A stretch of 11,252 nt of DNA from Clostridium sp. CAG:245. Its GTDB lineage: Bacteria > Bacillota > Clostridia > TANB77 > CAG-508. The stretch covers positions 1-11,252 of the forward strand of contig FR880045.1 in the NCBI GenBank assembly GCA_000435175.1. The letters run 5' to 3'. The notes below the pieces were generated by a model. The model had not been told where the DNA came from, made no database searches, and was given only the letters and a program-made list of their open reading frames with translations. The stretch's first letter is position 1, and every line of letters starts with the position of its first letter. Of this stretch, positions 1 through 7,300 are shown piece after piece. The translations under genes and the position numbers were made by a program.

Positions 1-78
1 TTCAATGCTTGCAAAGCAGGGCGTTACGAAGGTCCAATCAAGTTTGTTCCGTCAAATGAATTTAGCGAATTCTTTTAA
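1..78 (+). CDS. 3' end of an unidentified gene
   Basis: One reading frame is open from the window edge to a TAA at 76-78 and gives 25 residues ending in NEFSEFF. The fragment is too short to assign to a family and I do not recognise it. Its codons (cgt, tac, atc, aag, ggt) look more like those of a highly expressed gene than the A/T-ending codons of the genes downstream. It is followed within ten bases by a strong terminator, so it is the last gene of its transcript and is not joined to dnaE. That it is a real gene rests on the open frame, the codon choice and the terminator. Confidence 0.6.
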   Translation, partial: FNACKAGRYEGPIKFVPSNEFSEFF

Positions 79-86
79 GGAGGTAA

Positions 87-120
87 AGGAGGTTCCCGTT
101 TGGGAACCTCTTAAATTTTT
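87..120 (+). terminator. Rho-independent terminator after the first gene
   Basis: A perfect 9-bp stem (89-97 with 102-110, GAGGTTCCC/GGGAACCTC) has a 4-base GTTT loop and can be lengthened by an A-T and a G-T pair. It is followed by TTAAATTTTT. It lies 8 bases after the stop codon of the first gene and isolates that gene from dnaE. Confidence 0.9.
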
Positions 121-153
121 ATTATAATTAAAGAGAAAAGAATATAATCTGTA

Positions 154-182
154 TTGAAAAATCTCCCTTTTGATGATAGAAT
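154..182 (+). promoter_or_regulatory. Sigma-A type promoter of dnaE
   Basis: A -35 box TTGAAA (154-159) and a -10 box TAGAAT (177-182) are separated by exactly 17 bases, with an extended -10 TGA at 174-176. Transcription would begin near 189, leaving a leader of about 25 bases before the dnaE ATG at 214. The promoter lies inside the longer open frame that begins at a TTG at 154. This argues that the upstream TTG is not the translation start. Confidence 0.6.
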
Positions 183-213
183 TAGACAAAATATTACAAA
201 TGGGGGAAAAACA

Positions 214-3200
214 ATGCCAGATTTTGTACATTTACACGTGCATAGTGAGTTTAGTTTGCTAGACGGAGCAAACAGAATTAAAGATTTACCAGTTAGAGCG
301 AAAGAGCTTGGAATGAAGGCTATGGCTATTACAGACCATGGTGTTATGTTTGGTGCAATCGATTTTTATAAGGCATGTTTGGCAAATGGAATTAAACCTA
401 TAATTGGTTGCGAGGTGTATGTTGCCCCAAGAGGAAGAGCAGATAAAGACCCTAATATTGATGCAAGATATAACCATTTAATCTTGCTAGCTAAAGATAA
501 TGAAGGCTACAAAAACCTTACAAAACTTGTTTCTATAGGATTTACGGAAGGATTCTATTACAAGCCAAGAATTGATAAAGAAGTGCTAGAAAAGTACCAT
601 GAAGGATTGGTTTGTTGTAGTGCTTGTTTGGCTGGAGAGGTTTCTCAGGCGATTCTAAAAGGAGATATGGAAGAGGCTGAGAAAGTTGCTACATGGTTTA
701 AGAATGTATTTGGAGAAGATTATTATTTGGAAATACAAAATAATGGAATTAAAGAGCAAGTTTTAGTAAATCAAAAGCTAATTGAATTTTCAAGAAAGTT
801 GAACATAGAGCTTGTCGCAACAAATGATTCGCACTATTTAAGAAAAGAAGATGCTTACAACCATGAGATTTTGCTTTGTATTCAGACTGGCAAAAAGATT
901 ACCGACGAAGATAGAATGAAGTTTGAAACAGACGAGCTATATATTAAGTCACCAGAAGAGATGGCAGACTTTTTCTCTGGTGTGCCTGAAGCAATAGAAA
1001 ACACTGTAAAGATTGCAGATAAGTGTAATGTAACCTTTGAATTTGGACACACAATACTTCCAAATTATGATGTGCCAGAAGAATTTGCTACACATTACGA
1101 TTATCTAGAAAAGCTATGTAATGATGGAATAAAAAATAGATATGGAGATAATCCTTCACAAGAAATTATAGACAGAAAAAATTACGAGTTAGGCGTAATC
1201 AAGAAAATGGGCTATGTTGACTATTTCTTGATTGTATGGGATTACATACATTATGCTAAAACTCAAGGAATACCAGTAGGACCGGGAAGAGGTTCTGGAG
1301 CTGGTTCTATTGTTGCGTATGCGATAGAAATTACAGACATAGACCCAATGAAGTATGCTTTACTTTTCGAAAGATTTTTAAATCCAGAGAGAATAAGCAT
1401 GCCCGATTTTGACGTTGACTTTTGTTATGAAAGAAGACAAGAGGTAATAGACTATGTTTCTAGAAAGTACGGCCCAGACCATGTTTCGCAGATTATTACC
1501 TTTGGAACTATGTCTGCCAGAATGGTTATAAGAGATGTAGGAAGAGTTTTAGATGTTCCTTATGCAACAGCCGATAAGCTTGCAAAAATGGTTCCAAATG
1601 AGTTACACATAACAATAAAAAAGGCACTGGAGCAAAACAAGGAATTTAAAGATGAGTATGAAAACAATCCAGAAACTAAGAAATTATTAGATATTGCAAT
1701 GGCATTGGAAGGAATGCCAAGACAGGCTTCAACGCATGCTTGTGGTATAGTTATTACAAAAGACCCAGTTGTAACCTATGTTCCACTATATGTAAGAGAC
1801 GGAATGATTTCGACACAATATATAATGACAACTCTTGAAGAATTAGGACTATTAAAGATGGACTTCTTAGGTCTTAGAACTCTAACAGTTATACAAGATA
1901 CCATAAATTTGGTTAAGAAAAATAGAGGCATAGATGTAAAATTCGACCAAGGAATGAATGATCCAAAGGTATTCAAACTGTGGCAAGATGGAAACACGAT
2001 GGGAATATTCCAGTTTGAGAGTCAAGGTATGACAAACTTCATGAAGGAACTTAAGCCAGACTGTTTGGAAGATTTAATTGCCGGAGTTTCATTGTACCGT
2101 CCTGGACCAATGGACCAAATTCCAAGGTATATATCCAATAAAAAAGACCCAGACCATGCTGTGTACACACATGACAGCCTAAAGCCAATATTAAAAGTAA
2201 CTTATGGCTGTATGGTTTACCAAGAGCAGGTTATGCAGATAGTTAGGGACTTAGCTGGATATTCGCTAGGACGTGCAGATTTGGTACGTCGTGCCATGGG
2301 TAAGAAAAAACTAGAAGTGATGGCAAAAGAAAGAGAAATATTTATACATGGTCAAGTAGACGAAAATGGGAACATAATAGTACCTGGATGTGTAAGAAAT
2401 GGAATAGATGAAAAATCTGCCAACAAGATATTTGATGAGATGTCTGAATTTGCAAAATATGCGTTTAATAAATCACATGCTGCGTGCTATGCAGTAGTAT
2501 CATACAGAACAGCTTATTTAAAAGCATATTATCCAACAGAATTTATGGCAGCAATGTTAAACAGCTTCTTAGGAAATCTTGATAAAATTCCAGAGTACAT
2601 TGATGAATGTAAAAGAATGAACATAGAAATTCTAAAGCCAGACATTAACAGGAGTTATACGAAGTTTACGGTAGATGGTGGCAAAATAAGATTCGGACTT
2701 GGAAGTATTAAGAATGTTGGACTTGCCGCAGTAGACACGATTGTTGCAAATAGAGAAAAGAATGGAGAATACATAAGCTTTACAGACTTCTGTGAAAGAA
2801 TGGAAGGTGAAGCCGTAAATAAAAAATGTATAGAGAGTTTAATAAAAGCAGGAGCATTTGATAACTTTGCAGAAACTAGAAGTACATTAATGGCTTCATT
2901 TGAAGACATAATAGATACAATTTCTGGAGCATCAAAAAAGAACATACAAGGTCAAGTTTCGATGTTTGATATGGCAATGTCACAAACAGACTCAAGCAAA
3001 GATGATATGGAAAAGCTAAAATACAAATATACAACCCTAAAAGAATATTCAGATCAAGAATTATTATCAATGGAAAAAGAGATGCTCGGAATATATGTAT
3101 CTGGACATCCTCTTGAAAAATATAGAGAGCTAATAGAAAAATTTGCAGATGTAAACACACTTCAAATGAGAGACGCAAGCGAATTAGTTAGCACAGAAAA

Positions 3201-3801
3201 CGAAGAAGATGTGTTACCAGAAAAATTAGCTGGAAGAGTACAACAATTAAAAGACGGACAATTTGTAAAATATGCTGGAATAATAACTGGAATAAAGAAA
3301 AAATATACAAAAAATAACAAATTAATGGCATTTGTCACAATAGAAGATTTGTATGGAAGTGTAGATGTAATCGTATTCGAAAATTGCTACAATCAATGTT
3401 CAAACGAATTGATAGATGAGAACATAGTACTTGTAGAAGGACGTCTAAGCATAAGAGAAGATGAAGCTCCAAGCATAATTGCAAGAACAATAAGAAACTT
3501 AGAAGATGTAGCAAATAATCCAAGTTCTACAAATACATCAGTCAATAATGAAAATGGTGCAAATCAAGCAGTAAAAATATCTAAAAAAAGATTAAACATA
3601 AACATAACTAATTTAGATGAAACACAAAAAGACAGACTAAGAGGGACATTGAAATTCTTCAATGGAGATAGAAACAACACTCAAATAGAAATAATAAATG
3701 GAGAAAAAATAGCTCCAGCAGGAGGCTTATTCGTAACGCCAGAAATATTGGAAGAAATACAAGAAATTGTAGGAATAGAAAATGCGGTATTTGAAAAATA
3801 A
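214..3801 (+). CDS. dnaE: DNA polymerase III subunit alpha
   Basis: This 1195-residue protein is a C-family replicative DNA polymerase. The order is an N-terminal PHP domain (about 1-210), a palm/fingers core, a helix-hairpin-helix region, an OB fold (about 1015-1095) and a short C-terminal domain. Catalytic aspartates are D400 and D402 in PDFDVDF and D550 in MDFLGLRT. GPGRGSGAGS at 356-365 and the YRPGPM, VYQEQVMQI and FNKSHAACYA motifs are typical of DnaE. All nine PHP metal ligands appear present (H8, H10, D17, H42, E67, H88, C138, D205, H207), so the domain may be an active proofreading exonuclease. QVSMF at 914-918 fits the sliding-clamp binding motif. The ATG at 214 is chosen because GGGGG at 202-206 is well spaced and a promoter occupies 154-182. 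A TTG at 154 would add 20 unconvincing residues. No clear terminator follows. The family assignment is very secure. Whether it is the main or the accessory polymerase (next to PolC) cannot be seen here. Confidence 0.98.
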   Translation: MPDFVHLHVHSEFSLLDGANRIKDLPVRAKELGMKAMAITDHGVMFGAIDFYKACLANGIKPIIGCEVYVAPRGRADKDPNIDARYNHLILLAKDNEGYKNLTKLVSIGFTEGFYYKPRIDKEVLEKYHEGLVCCSACLAGEVSQAILKGDMEEAEKVATWFKNVFGEDYYLEIQNNGIKEQVLVNQKLIEFSRKLNIELVATNDSHYLRKEDAYNHEILLCIQTGKKITDEDRMKFETDELYIKSPEEMADFFSGVPEAIENTVKIADKCNVTFEFGHTILPNYDVPEEFATHYDYLEKLCNDGIKNRYGDNPSQEIIDRKNYELGVIKKMGYVDYFLIVWDYIHYAKTQGIPVGPGRGSGAGSIVAYAIEITDIDPMKYALLFERFLNPERISMPDFDVDFCYERRQEVIDYVSRKYGPDHVSQIITFGTMSARMVIRDVGRVLDVPYATADKLAKMVPNELHITIKKALEQNKEFKDEYENNPETKKLLDIAMALEGMPRQASTHACGIVITKDPVVTYVPLYVRDGMISTQYIMTTLEELGLLKMDFLGLRTLTVIQDTINLVKKNRGIDVKFDQGMNDPKVFKLWQDGNTMGIFQFESQGMTNFMKELKPDCLEDLIAGVSLYRPGPMDQIPRYISNKKDPDHAVYTHDSLKPILKVTYGCMVYQEQVMQIVRDLAGYSLGRADLVRRAMGKKKLEVMAKEREIFIHGQVDENGNIIVPGCVRNGIDEKSANKIFDEMSEFAKYAFNKSHAACYAVVSYRTAYLKAYYPTEFMAAMLNSFLGNLDKIPEYIDECKRMNIEILKPDINRSYTKFTVDGGKIRFGLGSIKNVGLAAVDTIVANREKNGEYISFTDFCERMEGEAVNKKCIESLIKAGAFDNFAETRSTLMASFEDIIDTISGASKKNIQGQVSMFDMAMSQTDSSKDDMEKLKYKYTTLKEYSDQELLSMEKEMLGIYVSGHPLEKYRELIEKFADVNTLQMRDASELVSTENEEDVLPEKLAGRVQQLKDGQFVKYAGIITGIKKKYTKNNKLMAFVTIEDLYGSVDVIVFENCYNQCSNELIDENIVLVEGRLSIREDEAPSIIARTIRNLEDVANNPSSTNTSVNNENGANQAVKISKKRLNINITNLDETQKDRLRGTLKFFNGDRNNTQIEIINGEKIAPAGGLFVTPEILEEIQEIVGIENAVFEK

Positions 3802-3881
3802 TTTTCAATATTAACTATGGCAAATTACAATGAGTATGCAGAAATTGTCGAACGATTTTTAAGTTAATTTTAGAAAAAATA

Positions 3882-3909
3882 TTGCAAAACTAATAAAATA
3901 TAGTATAAT
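3882..3909 (+). promoter_or_regulatory. Promoter of a small RNA
   Basis: A -35 box TTGCAA (3882-3887) and a perfect -10 box TATAAT (3904-3909) are separated by 16 bases. The predicted start near 3915-3917 coincides with the first base of a stem-loop. The only downstream target before the terminator at 3976-4013 is a transcript of about 100 bases with no credible coding region. Confidence 0.65.
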
Positions 3910-3914
3910 AATAA

Positions 3915-4013
3915 ATGAAATGCTTTTGGTGCATAACACTAAATTTCATATGAGAATGGGTAATCAAAGATTACCAAAAAAATCAGGTATGTTCACAGCA
4001 TACCTGATTTTTT
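3915..4013 (+). ncRNA. Candidate antisense small RNA (antitoxin-like)
   Basis: A promoter and an intrinsic terminator define a transcript of about 100 nt. It folds into three hairpins. The first pairs 3915-3921 with 3943-3949 and continues, after a 4-base bulge, as 3926-3931 with 3937-3942, leaving a CATAA loop. The second is GGTAATC/GATTACC at 3959-3975 with an AAA loop. The third is the terminator stem. Two segments, 3921-3934 and 3944-3958, are near-copies of plus-strand DNA at 4139-4152 and 4166-4180, the template for the 5' end of the convergent peptide gene. The RNA could therefore pair with that mRNA at its start codon and beside its ribosome binding site, and also at the shared terminator. 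A 12-codon ORF starting at 3915 has no ribosome binding site. Existence as an RNA is well supported by signals; the antitoxin role is inference from the pairing. Confidence 0.6.
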
Positions 4014-4152
4014 GCTATTTATTGAATAAATCAATAATAGCTTTTAGCTCTTTTAAAATTTTAAAAGCATATTTAAGAGTAATAACTATAATATGTAAAG
4101 CTTTAAAAAATTTCTTCGAGCGTTTTCTTCTCTTGTTTTGCTTTTGATACAT
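3921..4152 (+). repeat. Direct repeat block A: 3921-3934 and 4139-4152
   Basis: The two 14-base copies match at 12 positions, starting TGCTTTTG. The two differences are G in the small RNA copy against A in the other, so in an RNA duplex they become G-U pairs and all 14 positions can pair. The second copy is the template of AUG UAU CAA AAG CA, that is, the second of the two adjacent start codons plus the following codons of the minus-strand peptide gene. Confidence 0.7.
3976..4013. terminator. Bidirectional terminator shared by two convergent transcripts
   Basis: A stem of at least nine pairs (3983-3991 with 3999-4007, TCAGGTATG/CATACCTGA) with a 7-base loop is flanked by seven A's on the left and six T's on the right. 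It therefore works as an intrinsic terminator on either strand. On the plus strand it ends the small RNA. On the minus strand it starts one base after the stop codon of the small peptide gene. The two transcripts would be perfectly complementary through it. Confidence 0.9.
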
Positions 4153-4155
4153 CAT
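4015..4155 (-). CDS. Small basic membrane-active-like peptide, candidate type I toxin
   Basis: This 46-residue ORF begins ATG ATG and ends TAG. AAAGGAGGT at 4160-4168 is a perfect ribosome binding site, 5 bases from the first ATG and 8 from the second. An upstream in-frame extension to 4224 would skip this site and is rejected. The peptide has a strongly basic N-terminus (KRRKRSKK), then a hydrophobic to amphipathic helix (ALHIIVITLKYAFKIL) with regularly spaced lysines. Counted from the second Met it has 14 basic and 2 acidic residues. There are no cysteines. A -10 box is at 4186-4191 and the shared terminator follows the stop at once, so this is a one-gene mRNA of about 200 nt. Size, charge, membrane-helix character and a facing small RNA with pairing blocks fit a type I toxin. 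The sequence is not similar to Fst as I know it, and I recognise no family. An ordinary small membrane peptide is the alternative. Confidence 0.65.
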   Translation of the reverse strand: MMYQKQNKRRKRSKKFFKALHIIVITLKYAFKILKELKAIIDLFNK

Positions 4156-4181
4156 TCTCACCTCCTTTCTTATGAGAATGA
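4152..4181 (-). promoter_or_regulatory. 5' hairpin that can hide the start codon and ribosome binding site
   Basis: In the minus-strand mRNA, CAUUCUCA at the predicted 5' end (4180-4173) is the exact complement of UGAGAAUG (4160-4153), which contains the first AUG. If transcription starts one base earlier the stem is 9 bp. The 12-base loop (4172-4161) contains AAAGGAGG. The ribosome binding site would thus be confined to a small loop and the start codon would lie in the stem. Block B of the small RNA overlaps the 5' arm, so hairpin folding and antisense pairing compete for it. Confidence 0.6.
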
Positions 4182-4185
4182 CATA

Positions 4186-4191
4186 ATTATA
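4186..4191 (-). promoter_or_regulatory. -10 box of the small peptide gene
   Basis: On the minus strand this reads TATAAT, and transcription would start near 4179-4180, just before the ribosome binding site at 4160-4168. No good -35 box is found at 17 bases (AGACTT). TCGACA at 4214-4219 is better in sequence but 22 bases away. The promoter is therefore plausible but weaker-looking than that of the facing small RNA. Confidence 0.4.
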
Positions 4192-4257
4192 ATACATAAG
4201 CCGTGAGAAAGTCTGTCGAAACATGTAATTAACTTAAAAAAATTCACAAAATTTTCA

Positions 4258-4286
4258 TTGAATTACTATTTATTTAATGGTAAAAT
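4258..4286 (+). promoter_or_regulatory. Promoter of the ABC transporter operon
   Basis: TTGAAT (4258-4263) and TAAAAT (4281-4286) are separated by 17 bases, with an extended -10 TGG at 4278-4280. Transcription would begin near 4293, about 43 bases before the permease ATG. It points away from the small peptide gene. No operator-like palindrome is seen around it. Confidence 0.6.
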
Positions 4287-4335
4287 TATTAATGATTAGA
4301 AAATAATTACAACCTTGTGAAAGGAAATATAAATT

Positions 4336-7300
4336 ATGGAAAAATCACTTTTGAAAGATAGTGTAAGACAAATAAAAAATACATTTAAGCGATTTCTATC
4401 TATTGTGGCAATAGTATTGCTTGGAGTAGGATTTTTTGCTGGAATTACGGCTACAAGTCCAGATATGAAAGATACCATAGATACATATTTTGATGATGAA
4501 GATGTAATGGACATTGAAGTAATTTCAACACTTGGATTAACAGATGAAGACATAGAAGCATTGAAACAAGTAGATGGAACTAAAGAAGTAGTGGGAACTT
4601 ATAGCATTGATGCTACTTTTAGCAATGATAAGAAAGAGTATGTTGTTAAGATTGAGTCGATGCCAGATACGATAAACAATGTAATTCATAAAGAGGGAAG
4701 CTTGCCACAAAATGCTGATGAATGCGTGGTTGAGAGCTCGTTGTTAACAATGACTGGATATAAAATTGGAGATTATATCACATTAAATCCACAAAAGATT
4801 GAATCATCTACAAGCCTCGGAGATATTGATATAAATAATGAAGAAGATAGCAATGATAATAATAGCAACAATGAAGAAAGTGATAGTAACAATGATTCAA
4901 CTGTAAAAAATAAAAAGGTTAAAATTGTTGGGACGGTTCAATCTCCTTTATATATTTCTAGGTCGAGAGGGACCAGCAAACTTGGAGCAGGTTCTGTAAA
5001 TTTTTATATGTATATGCCAAAAGAAAATTTCAATATGGACGTTTACACAGTTGCATACATTACTGCTGATGGTGCAAAAAATTTAAAAACATATAAAGAT
5101 GAATACCAGAAAAAAATTGATGAAGTAAAAGATAATATAGATGCAATATCTGATGAAAGAAAACAAGCTAGGTATAATTCTATTGTAAATACTGCTCAGA
5201 GCAAGTTAGACGATGCTCAAAAAGGGTATGATGAGCAAAAGCAAAAAGCAGAAGATGAGCTTCAAGATGCACAAAATAAGATTGATGATGGAAAAGCAAA
5301 AATTGAGGATGGAGAAAGAGAACTTGCAAATGCAAGAAGACAAGCTGATACTGAATTTGCAAATGCAGAGAAAAAACTGGAAGATGCTGAAGCACAGCTA
5401 AGTAGTGCAAAGTCTGAATTTGAAACAAAGAAGCAAGAAACAGAAGCACAATTAGAAGAGGCACAGAAAAATGTTGATAGCTTAAATCAAATAAAAACTA
5501 ACTATGATAATCTTGTAACTCAAAAACAGACTGTGGAGAGTCAAATAAAACAGATAGAAGAGACTCTAAAAATATTAAATCAAAATCCAGAAGCAAATGC
5601 GGAAAAGATAACAGAGTTAACTACAAATAAAACAGCATTAGAAGCAGGGCTTAGTCAGATTAATGCAGGAATTTCTCAAATAGAAAATGCTCTTTCAAGC
5701 CAGGGAATAAAGGCAGAAAATTTAAGTCAGACTATAAGTTCTATAAATTCTCAAATAGAGCAAGGAAAGCAGGAACTCGCAAAGGCACAAAACACAATAA
5801 ACGAGAATGAAAAAGAGCTGGAAAGTCAGAAAAAGAAACTTGCACAAACCAAAACAAGCACATACAAAACTATAAAGAGCAATGAGCAAAAATTAGAAAA
5901 TTCTAAAAAAGAGATTGAAGAAAATGAACAAAAGCTTGCAGATGCTCGAAAAGAATCTCAAGAAAAATTAGATGAAGCACAAGAAAAATTGAATGATGCA
6001 AAGACTCAAATTGCAAAAATAGAAAAGCCTTCTTGGTATATTTTAGATAGAAATTCAAACTATGGATATGCAGAATATATTCAAGATACAGATAGAGTTG
6101 CTAATTTAGCAAAAGCATTCCCAATAGTATTCTTCTTAGTTGCAGCATTAATTAGTTTAACATCAATGTCTAGAATGATTGAAGAACAACGTGTTCAAAT
6201 TGGAACTTTGAAAGCGTTGGGATACAACAAAATTCAAATATCATTTAAATATCTAATTTATGCATTCTTAGCAACCATGATTGGTGGAGTAGTAGGAATG
6301 ATAATCGGATTTAAACTAATACCATCAATAATAATAATGATGTATGAAATGATGTACACTATTCCAAAAGCTGACTGCATAATTCGCATTGAAATGGGAG
6401 TTATAGGATTGGGATTTGCACTTGTTTGCACATTGGGAGCTACAATTTATACATGTATTAAAGAATTGAAAGAAAAGCCAGCAGAACTGATGCTTCCAAA
6501 GGCTCCAAAGCCTGGAAAACGCATAATACTTGAGAAAATAACATTTATATGGAAAAGATTGAAGTTTACTAATAAAGTAACTGCAAGAAATGTATTCAGA
6601 TATAAGAAGAAAATGCTTATGACTGTAGTTGGTGTAGCTGGTTGTACATCGCTTATAATAGCAGGATTTGGCATAAGAAATGCGATAGGAAATATGATTC
6701 CAAATCAGTATGGCGAAATTTTTAAATATGATGGAACAATCGAATTTAAAGAGGATGTAACAAAAACGCAAATTCAAGATGAAAATGAAAAAATAAAGAA
6801 CCTAAATAAAATTGCAGACACATTGCCAAGTTACATGAAAACTGTTGAAATAACAAGCATTCAAAATTCACAGACAATAAACCTTGTAGTACCAGAGCAG
6901 TCAGATAAATTAGATAAATTTATAGGATTAAGAAACAGAAAGCACAAGAAGGAAACATACACATTAGATGATGACTCTGTAATAATTTCAGAAAAGATTG
7001 CAAGCCTATTAAAGATAAAGGTTGGAGATACAATAACCATAAAAAATACAGATGATATAGAAAAAGATGTAAAAGTAGGAGCAATAACAGAAAACTACAT
7101 CTATCATTATATGTATATGTCTAGTAATTTGTACAACAAACTATATGGAGAAAATAGCTTCAAGCCTAATACTTTGCTAATAAAAGAGGCAGAAGGTACA
7201 ACAGAAGATGATGAGGATAGTATTGGAAAAATAATATTGCAAGATGATACAACAGTTGCTGGTGTAAGTTTCTTATCTGGTACGAAGGATGTTTTTGCAA

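Larger units (their letters stand above)
3944..4180 (+). repeat. Direct repeat block B: 3944-3958 and 4166-4180
   Basis: TTTCATATGAGAATG and TTTCTTATGAGAATG match at 14 of 15 bases. The second copy is the template of the predicted 5' end of the peptide mRNA and reaches into the A-run at the start of its ribosome binding site. Blocks A and B are in the same order in both places, with 9 bases between them in the small RNA and 13 in the mRNA region. The unpaired 13 bases hold the GGAGG core. Confidence 0.75.

Noticed and set aside
3791..3808. TTGAAAA/TTTTCAA inverted repeat at the dnaE stop as a terminator
   Set aside because: The stem is only 7 A/T-rich pairs around a 4-base loop and no T-run follows. 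It is too weak to call.
3915..3953. A 12-codon plus-strand ORF starting at the predicted small RNA 5' end
   Set aside because: It would be leaderless, with no ribosome binding site. No regulated gene lies beyond the terminator on the plus strand that would make it an attenuator leader.
3882..4013. A riboswitch ahead of the ABC operon
   Set aside because: The structure ends in a terminator more than 300 bases before the permease, which has its own promoter at 4258-4286. I recognise no known riboswitch core.
3920..4147. Plus-strand open frame of 75 codons across the small RNA and terminator
   Set aside because: It has no ribosome binding site, runs through a strong terminator stem and is antisense to the better-supported minus-strand peptide gene.
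5180..5464. Minus-strand open frame opposite the coiled-coil region
   Set aside because: Its leucine/histidine/glutamine-rich translation is the complement of a repetitive Lys/Glu/Ala coding stretch. It has no start signals.
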